DNA from: an uncultured Aquimarina sp. | GTDB lineage: Bacteria; Bacteroidota; Bacteroidia; Flavobacteriales; Flavobacteriaceae | Assembly (NCBI GenBank): GCA_937958985.1 | Contig: CALGLV010000026.1 | Coordinates: 1 to 32,205, forward strand | DNA: 32,205 bases | Direction of reading: 5' to 3' | Shown here: positions 1-7,800 of the stretch, in pieces | Position numbering within the stretch: position 1 is the first letter of the stretch | How the letters are laid out: the number at the start of each line of letters is the position of its first letter | The notes under the pieces: generated by a model | Told to the model about the DNA's origin: nothing | Databases searched by the model: none | The model's input: the letters and a program-made list of their open reading frames with translations, nothing else | Program-made: the position numbers and the translations under genes

Positions 1-30
1 TAATTCTTCGTAATTTCATAAATAACGTAA

Positions 31-77
31 TAGGAAAACCCCGTTTTTAGTTCTGAACAGCTGTTTTCGGGGTTTTT
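31..77. terminator. Rho-independent terminator-like hairpin at the window edge
   Basis: Perfect 9-bp arms AAAACCCCG (35-43) and CGGGGTTTT (68-76) flank a 24-nt loop. The A-run on one side and T-run on the other mean it could work in both directions. It probably ends a gene that lies before position 1, of which no recognisable coding sequence remains in the window. Confidence 0.6.
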
Positions 78-94
78 ATTTACTATAATTTACG

Positions 95-119
95 AAAAAA
101 CCCTCGTATTTACAAGGGT
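95..119 (-). terminator. Small terminator-like hairpin behind the transposase remnant
   Basis: Read on the minus strand, ACCCT and AGGGT pair across a 10-nt loop and are followed by a run of six T. It lies just downstream of the transposase fragment at 130-263 and could be its old terminator or part of the element's end. Confidence 0.4.
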
Positions 120-129
120 TTTGGATATT

Positions 130-263
130 CTGAAGGTGCCTGACTCCTCTAAACTTTGCTCTAAAAGCCTTAATTTTTGCATTGAAAGATTCTGCTGATG
201 CATTTGCGCTTCGATTGTCAAAGTAGTTGAGGATATTTCTATAATGCACAGCCAAAAAGCATT
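130..263 (-). pseudogene. C-terminal remnant of an IS transposase (ISAon1/ISL3-like)
   Basis: On the minus strand, positions 246-139 read HYRNILNYFDNRS, then ANASAESFNAKIKAFRAKF, then RGVR. This is the conserved end of the DDE transposases of the ISAon1/ISL3 type common in Bacteroidota; the NASAESFNAKIK block, with the last catalytic acidic residue, is very typical. An in-frame TAA lies shortly upstream (about 264-266). After RGVR the frame continues with residues that do not match the usual FFLFRL ending. The fragment is therefore cut at both ends and cannot encode an active enzyme. No matching terminal inverted repeat was identified. The family assignment is from memory of the motif; the exact IS group is less certain than the transposase identity. 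Confidence 0.7.
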
Positions 264-395
264 CTTAAATATAAATTAGGCATTTACAGACTAATCCTTA
301 GTTATATATTACTCGACTTAAAAGATCAGAATCTTATGTTCTAATAGTTCAATAACAAGCCTACAACCTAGTAATTACCTCACAACAAGCAACAA

Positions 396-424
396 AAAAG
401 ACCACCTAATTGGTAGCCTTTTTA
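396..424 (-). terminator. Terminator of the SulP transporter gene
   Basis: On the minus strand, GGCTACC and GGTGGTC (within 400-418) pair with two G-U wobbles around a 5-nt loop, followed by a run of T. The wobbles make it work on the minus strand only, which fits the gene ending at 448. Confidence 0.6.
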
Positions 425-447
425 TTATTTGTATTATAAACAGGAAA

Positions 448-2061
448 CTACTTTAAAGCTTCTGTCATTACATGGTATCTAGGATCATCAACACTTTCCT
501 CTATTAAATCATGAAATTTTGGTGAAGCTTTACGCATTAAATCTTTACACTCTGTACTAAGGTGTTTCAAAATAACTTTTTTACCTGATTTTTCGTATTT
601 TTCAACCAACACAAAAATAGCTTCTAACGCAGAATGATCCGCTACTTTAGCTTCCATAAAGTCAATTTCCACTTTTTCTGGGTCATTATTAATATCGAAT
701 TTTGAGTTGAAATTTTGGATACTTCCAAAGAATACTGAACCCCATATTTCATAAACTTTAGTTCCATCTTCTTTTACAGTTCTATTAACTCGGACTCTTT
801 TAGAGCTTTCCCAAGCAAATACAAGAGCTGAAATTATAACTCCTGCTACTACAGCAATAGCCAAGTCTTCAAATACAGTAATTGCAGATACTGCAATTAA
901 AACAAACGCGTCGGAACGTGGTATGCGTTTCAAAATTCTAAAACTACTCCACGCAAAGGTTTCAATAACCATCATAAACATTACCCCTACAAGTGCCGCA
1001 ATCGGCACCATTTCAATATATTTATCAGCAAATAAAATAAAGATTAAAAGTGTAATAGCCATTACAATACCCGATGCTCTACCTCTACCTTTAGAATTGA
1101 TATTAATCATGGTTTGTCCTATCATACCACAACCTGCTGTACCCCCTAACAAACCACTAGCGATGTTTGCTGCTCCTTGTGCAATACATTCCCGATTTCC
1201 GTTTCCTCTAGTTTCTGTTATTTCATCTACAAGGTTTAATGTCATTAAACTTTCAATTAACCCCACTGCCGCTGCTAAAGCTGCAAAAGGAAAAATAAAA
1301 GTAAAAGTATCTACACTAAAAGGTAGGTATTCCCAAAGTTCTAAATTTGGAGTTGGAAATTCACCCTTAAGTCCTTTTCCTCCGCCTTCTTTGATATAAG
1401 ATCCTACTGTAGTTACATTTAAATCGCTAAAAACTTTAACCAATGTAACCACTAAAATAGCCGTTAACGCAGCAGGTAATTTAGCGGTAACTTTCCATTT
1501 AGGAAGAAAAAACACAATACCCATAGTAAGCCCTACAAGTCCAATCATTGTATAAAGTTCTGACCCAGCCATCATCCATGTATCGCCGGTAGGATTCCTA
1601 TGAAAAAACATTTTAAGTTGTGCCATAAAAATAACGATTGCCAAACCGTTAACAAATCCCATCATTACTGGATGAGGAATTAAGCGAACAAATTTACCTA
1701 GCTTCAATACTCCAGCTAATACCTGTATAGTCCCCATTAAAATAACGGTTGCTAACAAGTAAAAATAACCCATATTATCTACAGGTGTTTCAAATGCTAA
1801 TCCTTTAGCATTACCTTCTATTAGAAGATCTATCAACACCACTGCTACAGCACCTGCTGCTCCAGAAATTAACCCTGGTCTACCTCCAAATATTGCTGCT
1901 ATTAAACCTACTATAAACGCCCCAGAAAGAGCTACCAAAGGATCGATACCCAACACAAAAGCAAAAGCTACTACTTCAGGAATCATTGCTAAGGAAGTTG
2001 TAATTCCTGCAGTGATATCGTTTTTGATTCCTGGATTATTAATTTTAAAATACTGTTTCAA
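448..2061 (-). CDS. SulP-family inorganic anion transporter with STAS domain
   Basis: An inner-membrane transporter of the SulP/SLC26 family, 537 residues, which is full length. The N-terminal 400 or so residues are a chain of hydrophobic segments starting with the family pattern DITAGITTSLAMIPE near residue 15, the SulP signature region. The last ~100 residues (from about YEIWGSVFFGS) form a cytoplasmic STAS domain. SulP proteins carry sulfate, bicarbonate or other anions, often with Na+ or H+; the substrate cannot be told from sequence alone. No carbonic anhydrase domain is fused. The gene stands alone, 95 bp downstream of the Nudix gene on the same strand, and has its own promoter box (2105-2112) and terminator (400-418). 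Confidence 0.93.
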   Translation of the reverse strand: MKQYFKINNPGIKNDITAGITTSLAMIPEVVAFAFVLGIDPLVALSGAFIVGLIAAIFGGRPGLISGAAGAVAVVLIDLLIEGNAKGLAFETPVDNMGYFYLLATVILMGTIQVLAGVLKLGKFVRLIPHPVMMGFVNGLAIVIFMAQLKMFFHRNPTGDTWMMAGSELYTMIGLVGLTMGIVFFLPKWKVTAKLPAALTAILVVTLVKVFSDLNVTTVGSYIKEGGGKGLKGEFPTPNLELWEYLPFSVDTFTFIFPFAALAAAVGLIESLMTLNLVDEITETRGNGNRECIAQGAANIASGLLGGTAGCGMIGQTMININSKGRGRASGIVMAITLLIFILFADKYIEMVPIAALVGVMFMMVIETFAWSSFRILKRIPRSDAFVLIAVSAITVFEDLAIAVVAGVIISALVFAWESSKRVRVNRTVKEDGTKVYEIWGSVFFGSIQNFNSKFDINNDPEKVEIDFMEAKVADHSALEAIFVLVEKYEKSGKKVILKHLSTECKDLMRKASPKFHDLIEESVDDPRYHVMTEALK

Positions 2062-2104
2062 TGTGAAAAATTTTAAGCCCTTAAGAGCATATTTTTAGAA
2101 AATG

Positions 2105-2112
2105 CAAAAGTA
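2105..2112 (-). promoter_or_regulatory. Bacteroidota -7 box TACTTTTG for the SulP gene
   Basis: TACTTTTG on the minus strand matches the Bacteroidota primary-sigma -7 consensus TAnnTTTG. It would give a leader of about 40 nt before the start at 2061. No clear -33 TTTG was found at the right distance. Confidence 0.5.
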
Positions 2113-2156
2113 AGCTATTTAAATGGATTATGTTTTTATCCAGCAGAATCGTAGCT

Positions 2157-2765
2157 CTAATTATCTTCTGTTAAATACTCTCTAGAAAATAGTTGAGTTA
2201 TAGTTCCATAAGTGTTTTTCAATGCTTCAATTGTTTTTACTGAAGATTTCCATTTTACCTTGGTAATACTTTCTTCTATTTGTGGGTATAACTGCCCTTC
2301 AAACTCGGTTTTCATTTCAAACCAGTAGGTTAATTTTAATTTATATTTACCCTGTCTTTTAAACACATGGTATGTTTTCATCAAAAAACGAGTAATTTCT
2401 ATACCTGTTACCCCTGTTTCTTCTTCCACCTCTCTAACTGAAGTTTCTTCTATAGACTCTCCTTTTTCTGTTTTCCCTTTTGGCAAATCCCAGTGACCAT
2501 TTCTTTTTATAAAAAGAATTTTATTTTCTTTATTGTAAACTTTACCTCCACCAGCAACAACCACGGGTAACTTTTTATGTAAAATCTTAATTAATTTTTG
2601 TTCTTTACTATGGTATAGATGAAACTTCAGCGAAGGATTATTTTGCAACTGAGTTATTATTTCAGTCATATTAGCCTTTCGAATAGGTATTGAGATGAAT
2701 TCATCCGAAATAAATGATTGCGTAGACAAATGAATCGACGCATTATTTACAAAAACTTTATACAT
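2157..2765 (-). CDS. Nudix hydrolase with extra N-terminal domain
   Basis: A 202-residue Nudix-family pyrophosphohydrolase. The Nudix box is complete: G97, five residues, E103, seven residues, then R111-E112-V-E-E-E-T-G118, the Mg-binding catalytic helix. About 65 residues precede the Nudix fold and do not look like a known catalytic domain. The substrate (a nucleoside diphosphate linked to some group X) cannot be named; the LPKGKTEKGE sequence recalls diadenosine- or dNTP-type enzymes but is not decisive. It is divergent from pyrE: the two likely start codons (2765 and 2774) are only 8 bp apart, so each gene's promoter must lie inside or next to the other's coding sequence. I recall the pairing with pyrE as common in Flavobacteriia. 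Confidence 0.88.
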   Translation of the reverse strand: MYKVFVNNASIHLSTQSFISDEFISIPIRKANMTEIITQLQNNPSLKFHLYHSKEQKLIKILHKKLPVVVAGGGKVYNKENKILFIKRNGHWDLPKGKTEKGESIEETSVREVEEETGVTGIEITRFLMKTYHVFKRQGKYKLKLTYWFEMKTEFEGQLYPQIEESITKVKWKSSVKTIEALKNTYGTITQLFSREYLTEDN

Positions 2766-2768
2766 TTG
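2761..2768 (+). promoter_or_regulatory. -7 box TACATTTG abutting pyrE
   Basis: TACATTTG matches TAnnTTTG exactly. The expected transcription start, about five bases after the final G, falls on or next to the pyrE ATG at 2774, which predicts a leaderless mRNA. It also overlaps the start codon of the divergent Nudix gene. No convincing -33 element was seen. Confidence 0.45.
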
Positions 2769-2773
2769 TGTTT

Positions 2774-3415
2774 ATGATTTTTAATACAGAAACCGCTAAA
2801 GAAACTGCGTTGCAATTACTGCAAATTAACGCAATTAAATTACAACCACAAGATCCATTTACATGGGCATCGGGTTGGAAGTCTCCTATTTATTGTGACA
2901 ATCGTATTTGTTTGTCCTATCCTGAAGTAAGAAACTCTATTACTGAAAAATTTGCTGCTCTTATAAAACAAGAATACAGCAATGTTGAAGTAATTGCAGG
3001 TGTTGCTACAGGTGCTATTGGTATTGGTATGTTGGTAGCAAATGCTTTGGATTTACCATTTATTTATATCCGTCCGGAAGCTAAAAAACATGGCCGCCAA
3101 AATCAAATAGAAGGTATTGTACCCGATGGAAAAAAAGTAGTTGTTATAGAAGACTTAATAAGTACAGGAAAAAGTAGCCTTTTAGCTGTAGACGCTCTTA
3201 AAAAAGTGAATGCAGACCTTTTAGGAATGGTTGCCATATTTAGTTATGGTTTTAAAACAGCCGATGATAACTTTAATAACGCTGCTATAAAGCTTACTAC
3301 ACTTAGCAATTATGAAAATTTAATTGAGTTAGCGCAAGAAAAAGAGTACATTACAGCAAATCAAACAGCCACCTTACAATCCTGGAGAACCGATCCTTCA
3401 AAATGGGGTATTTAA
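2774..3415 (+). CDS. pyrE: Orotate phosphoribosyltransferase
   Basis: Joins orotate to PRPP to make orotidine 5'-phosphate, the fifth step of UMP synthesis, in the cytoplasm. The ~213-residue protein has FTWASGWKSPIYCDNR near the N-terminus (the orotate/phosphate site), a VAGVATGAI-type loop (here IAGVATGAIGIG) and the PRPP-binding motif VVVIEDLISTGKSS with the paired E-D acidic residues. I prefer the ATG at 2774 (MIFNTETAKET) over an in-frame GTG at 2768, because family members commonly begin MIFN and the -7 promoter box covers the GTG. It is divergent from the Nudix gene and followed by a terminator-like hairpin, then the SRPBCC gene, possibly co-transcribed by read-through. Confidence 0.95.
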   Translation: MIFNTETAKETALQLLQINAIKLQPQDPFTWASGWKSPIYCDNRICLSYPEVRNSITEKFAALIKQEYSNVEVIAGVATGAIGIGMLVANALDLPFIYIRPEAKKHGRQNQIEGIVPDGKKVVVIEDLISTGKSSLLAVDALKKVNADLLGMVAIFSYGFKTADDNFNNAAIKLTTLSNYENLIELAQEKEYITANQTATLQSWRTDPSKWGI

Positions 3416-3429
3416 ATTATTTATCTATT

Positions 3430-3472
3430 AAAAAAAAGCAATGCACGCATAGTAAATTGCCGTTTTTTTTGT
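3430..3472 (+). terminator. Terminator after pyrE
   Basis: GCAAT (3438-3442) and ATTGC (3456-3460) can pair; an A-run precedes and a run of eight T follows. The stem is short with a 13-nt loop, so it may be leaky. Confidence 0.45.
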
Positions 3473-3493
3473 TTATTTATAAAAAATAAAATA

Positions 3494-3883
3494 ATGAATT
3501 TAGAAAGCCCAAAAGTAGTAATATCGAAATCTCCTCAAGAAGTATTCGATTTCTTAACGAAAGTGGAGAATTTTGAGCATATAATGCCTGAAAGCAAGCA
3601 AAAATTTGAAACTTTAGCTGCTGATAAATTTTTGTTTCAATTAAAAGGTATGCCTGAATTGATATTAAAACAAAAAGAAGAAATTTCTCCTTCTAAAGTT
3701 GTTTTGGGTGCTGCAAGCGACAAACTTCCATTTACGCTTACTGCAAACATTTCAGAAGAAACAGGAAAAACTGAAACTCAATTAGTTTTTGATGGAGATT
3801 TTAACCCTATGATGGCTATGATGATTAAAAAACCAATTCAAAACTTTATTAATGCTTTAGCTGAAAACTTAAGTAAATTATAA
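3494..3883 (+). CDS. Small SRPBCC-fold (START/polyketide-cyclase-like) protein
   Basis: A 129-residue soluble protein with the start typical of SRPBCC proteins: ESPKVVISKSPQEVFDFLTKVENFEHIMPE, a beta strand followed by the helix that closes a hydrophobic pocket, and a C-terminal amphipathic helix (MMIKKPIQNFINALAENLSKL region). Such proteins bind hydrophobic ligands, but no ligand or enzyme activity can be proposed here. There is no signal peptide or membrane segment. It lies 78 bp after pyrE on the same strand and is followed by a clear terminator. I recall this pair, pyrE then an SRPBCC protein, as conserved in flavobacteria, so it may have a housekeeping role. Confidence 0.8.
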   Translation: MNLESPKVVISKSPQEVFDFLTKVENFEHIMPESKQKFETLAADKFLFQLKGMPELILKQKEEISPSKVVLGAASDKLPFTLTANISEETGKTETQLVFDGDFNPMMAMMIKKPIQNFINALAENLSKL

Positions 3884-3898
3884 AATAACAGATACACC

Positions 3899-3936
3899 AA
3901 AAAAAAGCCTTGAATTAATTTTAAGGCTTTTTTTTT
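3899..3936. terminator. Bidirectional terminator after the SRPBCC gene
   Basis: AAGCCTT (3905-3911) and AAGGCTT (3923-3929) pair, extended by an A-run before and a T-run after. It ends the pyrE-SRPBCC transcript and could also work on the minus strand. Confidence 0.8.
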
Positions 3937-4035
3937 GGTATGTATATCACATCCTGAAATAGCGATACACTAAAAAGTTAGTGTATTAAAAAAATGAAAA
4001 TCTTGATTTAGTAAATCTACATGTGATATCCTACC
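3937..4035. repeat. ~100-bp palindrome-rich element with inverted-repeat ends (MITE-like)
   Basis: Three nested symmetries sit in one short stretch. The ends are inverted repeats: GGTA plus ATATCACAT (3937-3952) against ATGTGATAT plus TACC (4021-4035), with a 1-nt length difference. Inside is a perfect hairpin, ATACACTAA / TTAGTGTAT with a 4-nt loop (3965-3986). A 13-bp palindrome GATTTA-G-TAAATC lies at about 4004-4016. The length, inverted ends and lack of coding capacity resemble a non-autonomous miniature transposable element; a structured RNA or a terminator for the gene ending at 4049 is the alternative. No target-site duplication was identified. Confidence 0.45.
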
Positions 4036-4048
4036 AAAAATTGTGTAA

Positions 4049-4543
4049 TTAATAACATTCCACCTCAGACTCAATAATACTTTCATTTTCTATTACATGT
4101 TTTTTATAATGTAACGCATCTGCTATAAATTGATCGATAGTTGCATTGGTATATTCACGTTGAGGGTAATTGGTTGGATTGCTAAAAACATAGTTGTTTT
4201 CCATATCAAAATGATTATAATACTCCTCGGATATACTGCAATCATAATGTGATTTTGCTACTATGGTTAAAAGTTCATTTTCAAAAAACACTCCCCAAAA
4301 ACGATTGTATTTTTCTTTTTTACTTTCGAAAAAAATACTGTCGTTAAAAATGTAGATACCAAAATACCAATTGGTATTGTAATTGGGTTGGTCAATATTT
4401 TGTAGTAATTTACGAACTTTAGCTACACATGCTAACGATTTTTTTTCTGTTTGTGGTAATGATGCTATTAAATTTAAAAAAATATGTAGTTTTTGGAATT
4501 CCTTATAGCGCTCTTTACTTAATTGCCAAGATTTAACGGTCAT
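4049..4543 (-). CDS. Hypothetical protein, unrecognised
   Basis: A 164-residue protein I do not recognise. It has no signal peptide and no membrane segment. It is rich in aromatic residues (W, Y, F), with blocks such as NTNWYFGIYIFNDSIFFESK and YNRFWGVFFENELLTIV that suggest an alternating beta-sheet fold, and it has an acidic tail ending in EVECY. The first ~45 residues look helical. It stands alone between the palindrome-rich element and the structured RNA, with no partner in the same direction and no consensus promoter box found upstream. Coding is likely from its length and ordinary composition, but I cannot exclude that it is an accessory or orphan gene. Confidence 0.6.
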   Translation of the reverse strand: MTVKSWQLSKERYKEFQKLHIFLNLIASLPQTEKKSLACVAKVRKLLQNIDQPNYNTNWYFGIYIFNDSIFFESKKEKYNRFWGVFFENELLTIVAKSHYDCSISEEYYNHFDMENNYVFSNPTNYPQREYTNATIDQFIADALHYKKHVIENESIIESEVECY

Positions 4544-4690
4544 TATAATAGTCCTTATTTTATTGTGTCCTGACTCTTTGATTGATCTAAAATAAGTAAT
4601 CTATTCATTATAAAAAATATACGAGATTTTAAATTAATATTGAACTACCTAACTTAAGGTTAACTTAATCACTTAGTAAGTATTTTTTTT

Positions 4691-4777
4691 TGCGTTAGGG
4701 ATAGTAGTGGAAATCCTTTTGGGAGGAACGACTAAAAGATTGTAGCGTATAGCCCGACCCTTGTGGTAACGCCCTAA
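4691..4777 (+). ncRNA. Structured RNA resembling the Flavo-1 motif
   Basis: The 302-bp gap 4544-4845 holds an AT-rich left part and this structured stretch. GCGTTA (4692-4697) pairs with TAACGC (4767-4772), GGG (4698-4700) can pair with CCC (4753-4755), and an inner arm forms from AATCCTTTT against AAAAGATT. Blocks such as GTGGAAATCCTTTT, ATTGTAGCG, ATAGCCCGACC and GGTAACGCCC recur, as I remember them, in many Flavobacteria between genes and match the conserved RNA called Flavo-1, whose function is unknown. An alternative pairing TTAGGG / CCCTAA (4695-4700 with 4772-4777) competes with the outer stem. The strand and name are my judgement; a covariance-model search would settle both. Confidence 0.55.
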
Positions 4778-4845
4778 TGAATTACACAAAAGTACGTTAC
4801 CTTTTTTACTGAGTTTTTAGTGCTTAAATAAACCTAAAGCTTTCT

Positions 4846-7800
4846 TTAACCTAATTTATAATGCACCAATTCTTGCTCTAATTTTTCTAATAAAGATGGG
4901 CGTATATATATTTTTTTACTTCTACTAGGTAGCGTAACCATTATTTTATCTTTACGTTCAAACACTTCAAAACTAATTCCTTTTTGATGAATAGTTTCGT
5001 CCATTTCCTCTTCTACAGGTGGGTAGTTTTCGGTTTCTAAAATTTCTTCTATTTTACATATTTTAGCTTCGTCCATATCTGCTATATCCAACTGAAGCGT
5101 GAGTTTGTTGGCTAACTTGGGAACGATATTATTTAACAATGTAAAACTGTGGAACTGAATTCGAGGATCTCCTTTTTTGCCTGTTTCTTTTTGTACCCAC
5201 CCTTCCTTTACAAAAAGCTTAACATGTACAAAACTGTTTTTTATAAGGTAAGGCCTAAATTTAAGGTAGTCTTCTCCGAAAATTCGGAATTCCATAGCCA
5301 TTTCATAATCTTCTATAAAAAATGTAGCCCAGCCTTTACCTGTTTTGGTTACTCGATGCTCCACCGAAGTTACTACACCTCCAAAGGTGATTTCTCTATT
5401 TACAATAGCTTCTAAGTCTCCTAAATCCTTTAACGTATTTTTACAAAAATGCTTTATGGCATATTTGTGATCGTCCAATGGGTGTCCTGAAATATAAACC
5501 CCCACGACCTCGCGCTCTTTAGCTAGCTTTTCCATGGTGCCCCACTCCTCACAAGGCGGAACAACGGGTTCGGCAATTTGCACTTCGCTACTTTCGCCAA
5601 ATAAACTTACTTGAGAGGAGTTTTCACTTTCTTGAAACTTATTTCCAAATTTTATGGCTTTCTCTAAAAAAGTAGCGTCACTACCCGACTCTACTTTAAA
5701 AAACTGCGCTCTGTGGGTGTCGCCTAAAGAATCAAACCCACCGGCCAATGCCAAACTTTCAAAGGCTTTTTTATTGGCTGATCGCAAATCAATTCGTTTG
5801 GCTAAATCAAAAATCGATTCGTACTTCCCGTCTTCTTTTCTGTTTTCCACAATGGTTGCTACAGCGCCACTTCCTACCCCTTTAATGGCTGCCATACCAA
5901 AGCGTACTGCGCCCCTATCATTAACCGAAAACTTATTGAAGGATTCATTAACGTCGGGACCTAAAACTTCGAGCCCCATACGTTTACACTCTTCCATAAA
6001 AAAGGTAATCGTTTTGATGTCGTTCATGTTATTGGATAGTACGGCCGCCATATATTCGGCTGGGTAATGTGCTTTACAATAAGCGGTTTGATAGGCTATC
6101 CAAGCATAGCAGGTAGAGTGCGATTTGTTAAAGGCATAGGCTGCAAAGGCTTCCCAGTCTTTCCATATTTTTTCTAACTTATCTACATTATGACCTTTAG
6201 CAGAAGCTTGTTCGATAAACTTAGGTTTCATTTTATCGAGTACCGCTTTTTGCTTTTTCCCCATTGCCTTACGCAGTACATCGGCTTCACCTTTGGTAAA
6301 GTCGGCTAACTTTTGCGACAGCAACATCACTTGCTCTTGGTATACCGTAATTCCGTAGGTTTCCGCTAAGTACTCTTCGCAATCATCTAAATCATATACT
6401 ATTTCTTCCTCGCCATGTTTACGTGCAATAAAACTTGGAATGTATTCCATTGGCCCAGGTCGGTACAAGGCATTCATGGCAATAAGATCGGCAAAAACCG
6501 TTGGTTTTAACGACCTCATGTGCTTTTGCATTCCAGGCGATTCGTACTGAAACACTCCTACGGTTTCTCCGCGCTGGAATAACTCGTAGGTTTTTACATC
6601 GTCGAGCGGAAAATTTTCTGGGTCGAGTTCTACACCGTGTTTTGCTTTAACAATCTTAACGGTGTCTTTAATTAGGGTTAATGTTTTTAACCCCAAGAAA
6701 TCCATTTTTAATAGACCCGCATCTTCTACCACCGAGTTATCGAACTGCGTACAGTACATTTCGGAGTCTTTCGCTAAGGCTACAGGTACGAATTTGGTAA
6801 TATCATCGGGAGTAATAATTACTCCACAGGCATGAATTCCTGTATTCCTAACCGAACCCTCTAAAATATGGGCTTGATTTAAGGTTTCTGCCTCTAAACC
6901 ATCGCCTTCGGAAATACTTATAAGTTCCTGTATTTTTAAGAGCTCCTCACTGTTAAATTTCTTTCTAAGTATTGCTTCATCAATCCCAATAATCTTTTTT
7001 AATTTAGACATGTTAGGGATTAACTTTGCCATACGATCGGCTTCGTGTAATGGTAAATCCAACGCGCGAGCCGTATCTCGAATAGACGACTTTGCCGCCA
7101 TGGTTCCGTAAGTAATAATTTGCGCTACTTGGTTTGAGCCGTATTTATTAATTACATAGTCCATTACTCGACCTCGACCTTCATCATCAAAATCAATATC
7201 AATATCGGGCATACTTACACGATCGGGATTTAAGAAACGCTCAAAAAGCAAGTCGTACTTAATGGGATCTAAATTTGTTATCCACAAACAATAAGCTACA
7301 GCTGAACCCGCAGCCGATCCACGACCAGGTCCTACAGACACTCCCATGTCACGAGCCGCCCTTATAAAGTCTTCTACAATTAAGAAATACCCTGGATATC
7401 CAGTTTTTTCAATTACTTGAAGTTCAAAGTCTAAACGCTCATCAATATCGGGTGTGATATCTCCGTACCTAATTTTAGCACCCTCGTAAGTGATATGTCG
7501 TAGGAATTTATTTTCACCTCTCTTGCCATTGTCGAGCTTGTCTTCTTCAAATTGAAACTCCTCGGGAATATCAAAGGCAGGTAATAATACATCGCGCGCA
7601 AGTGTAAATATCTCTACTTTATCTACTATTTCTTGAATATTAATAATTGCTTCAGGAATATCTTTAAACAAAGACTTCATCTCGTCTTGTGACTTGAAAT
7701 AATATTCTTGATTTGGCAATCCATATCGGTACCCACGACCACGACCTATAGGTGTGGCTTGTTTTTCTCCGTCTTTTACACACAATAAAATATCGTGCGC

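Noticed and set aside
923..1399. Long plus-strand open frame opposite the SulP gene
   Set aside because: It has low-complexity hydrophobic content and lies fully antisense to a clear transporter gene; a shadow frame.
2768..2773. GTG start for pyrE at 2768
   Set aside because: It lies at the end of the -7 box, and family proteins begin at the MIFN Met two codons later.
5149..6067. Plus-strand open frames opposite dnaE (also near 8783-8983)
   Set aside because: They are antisense to the conserved dnaE reading frame and show no family motifs.
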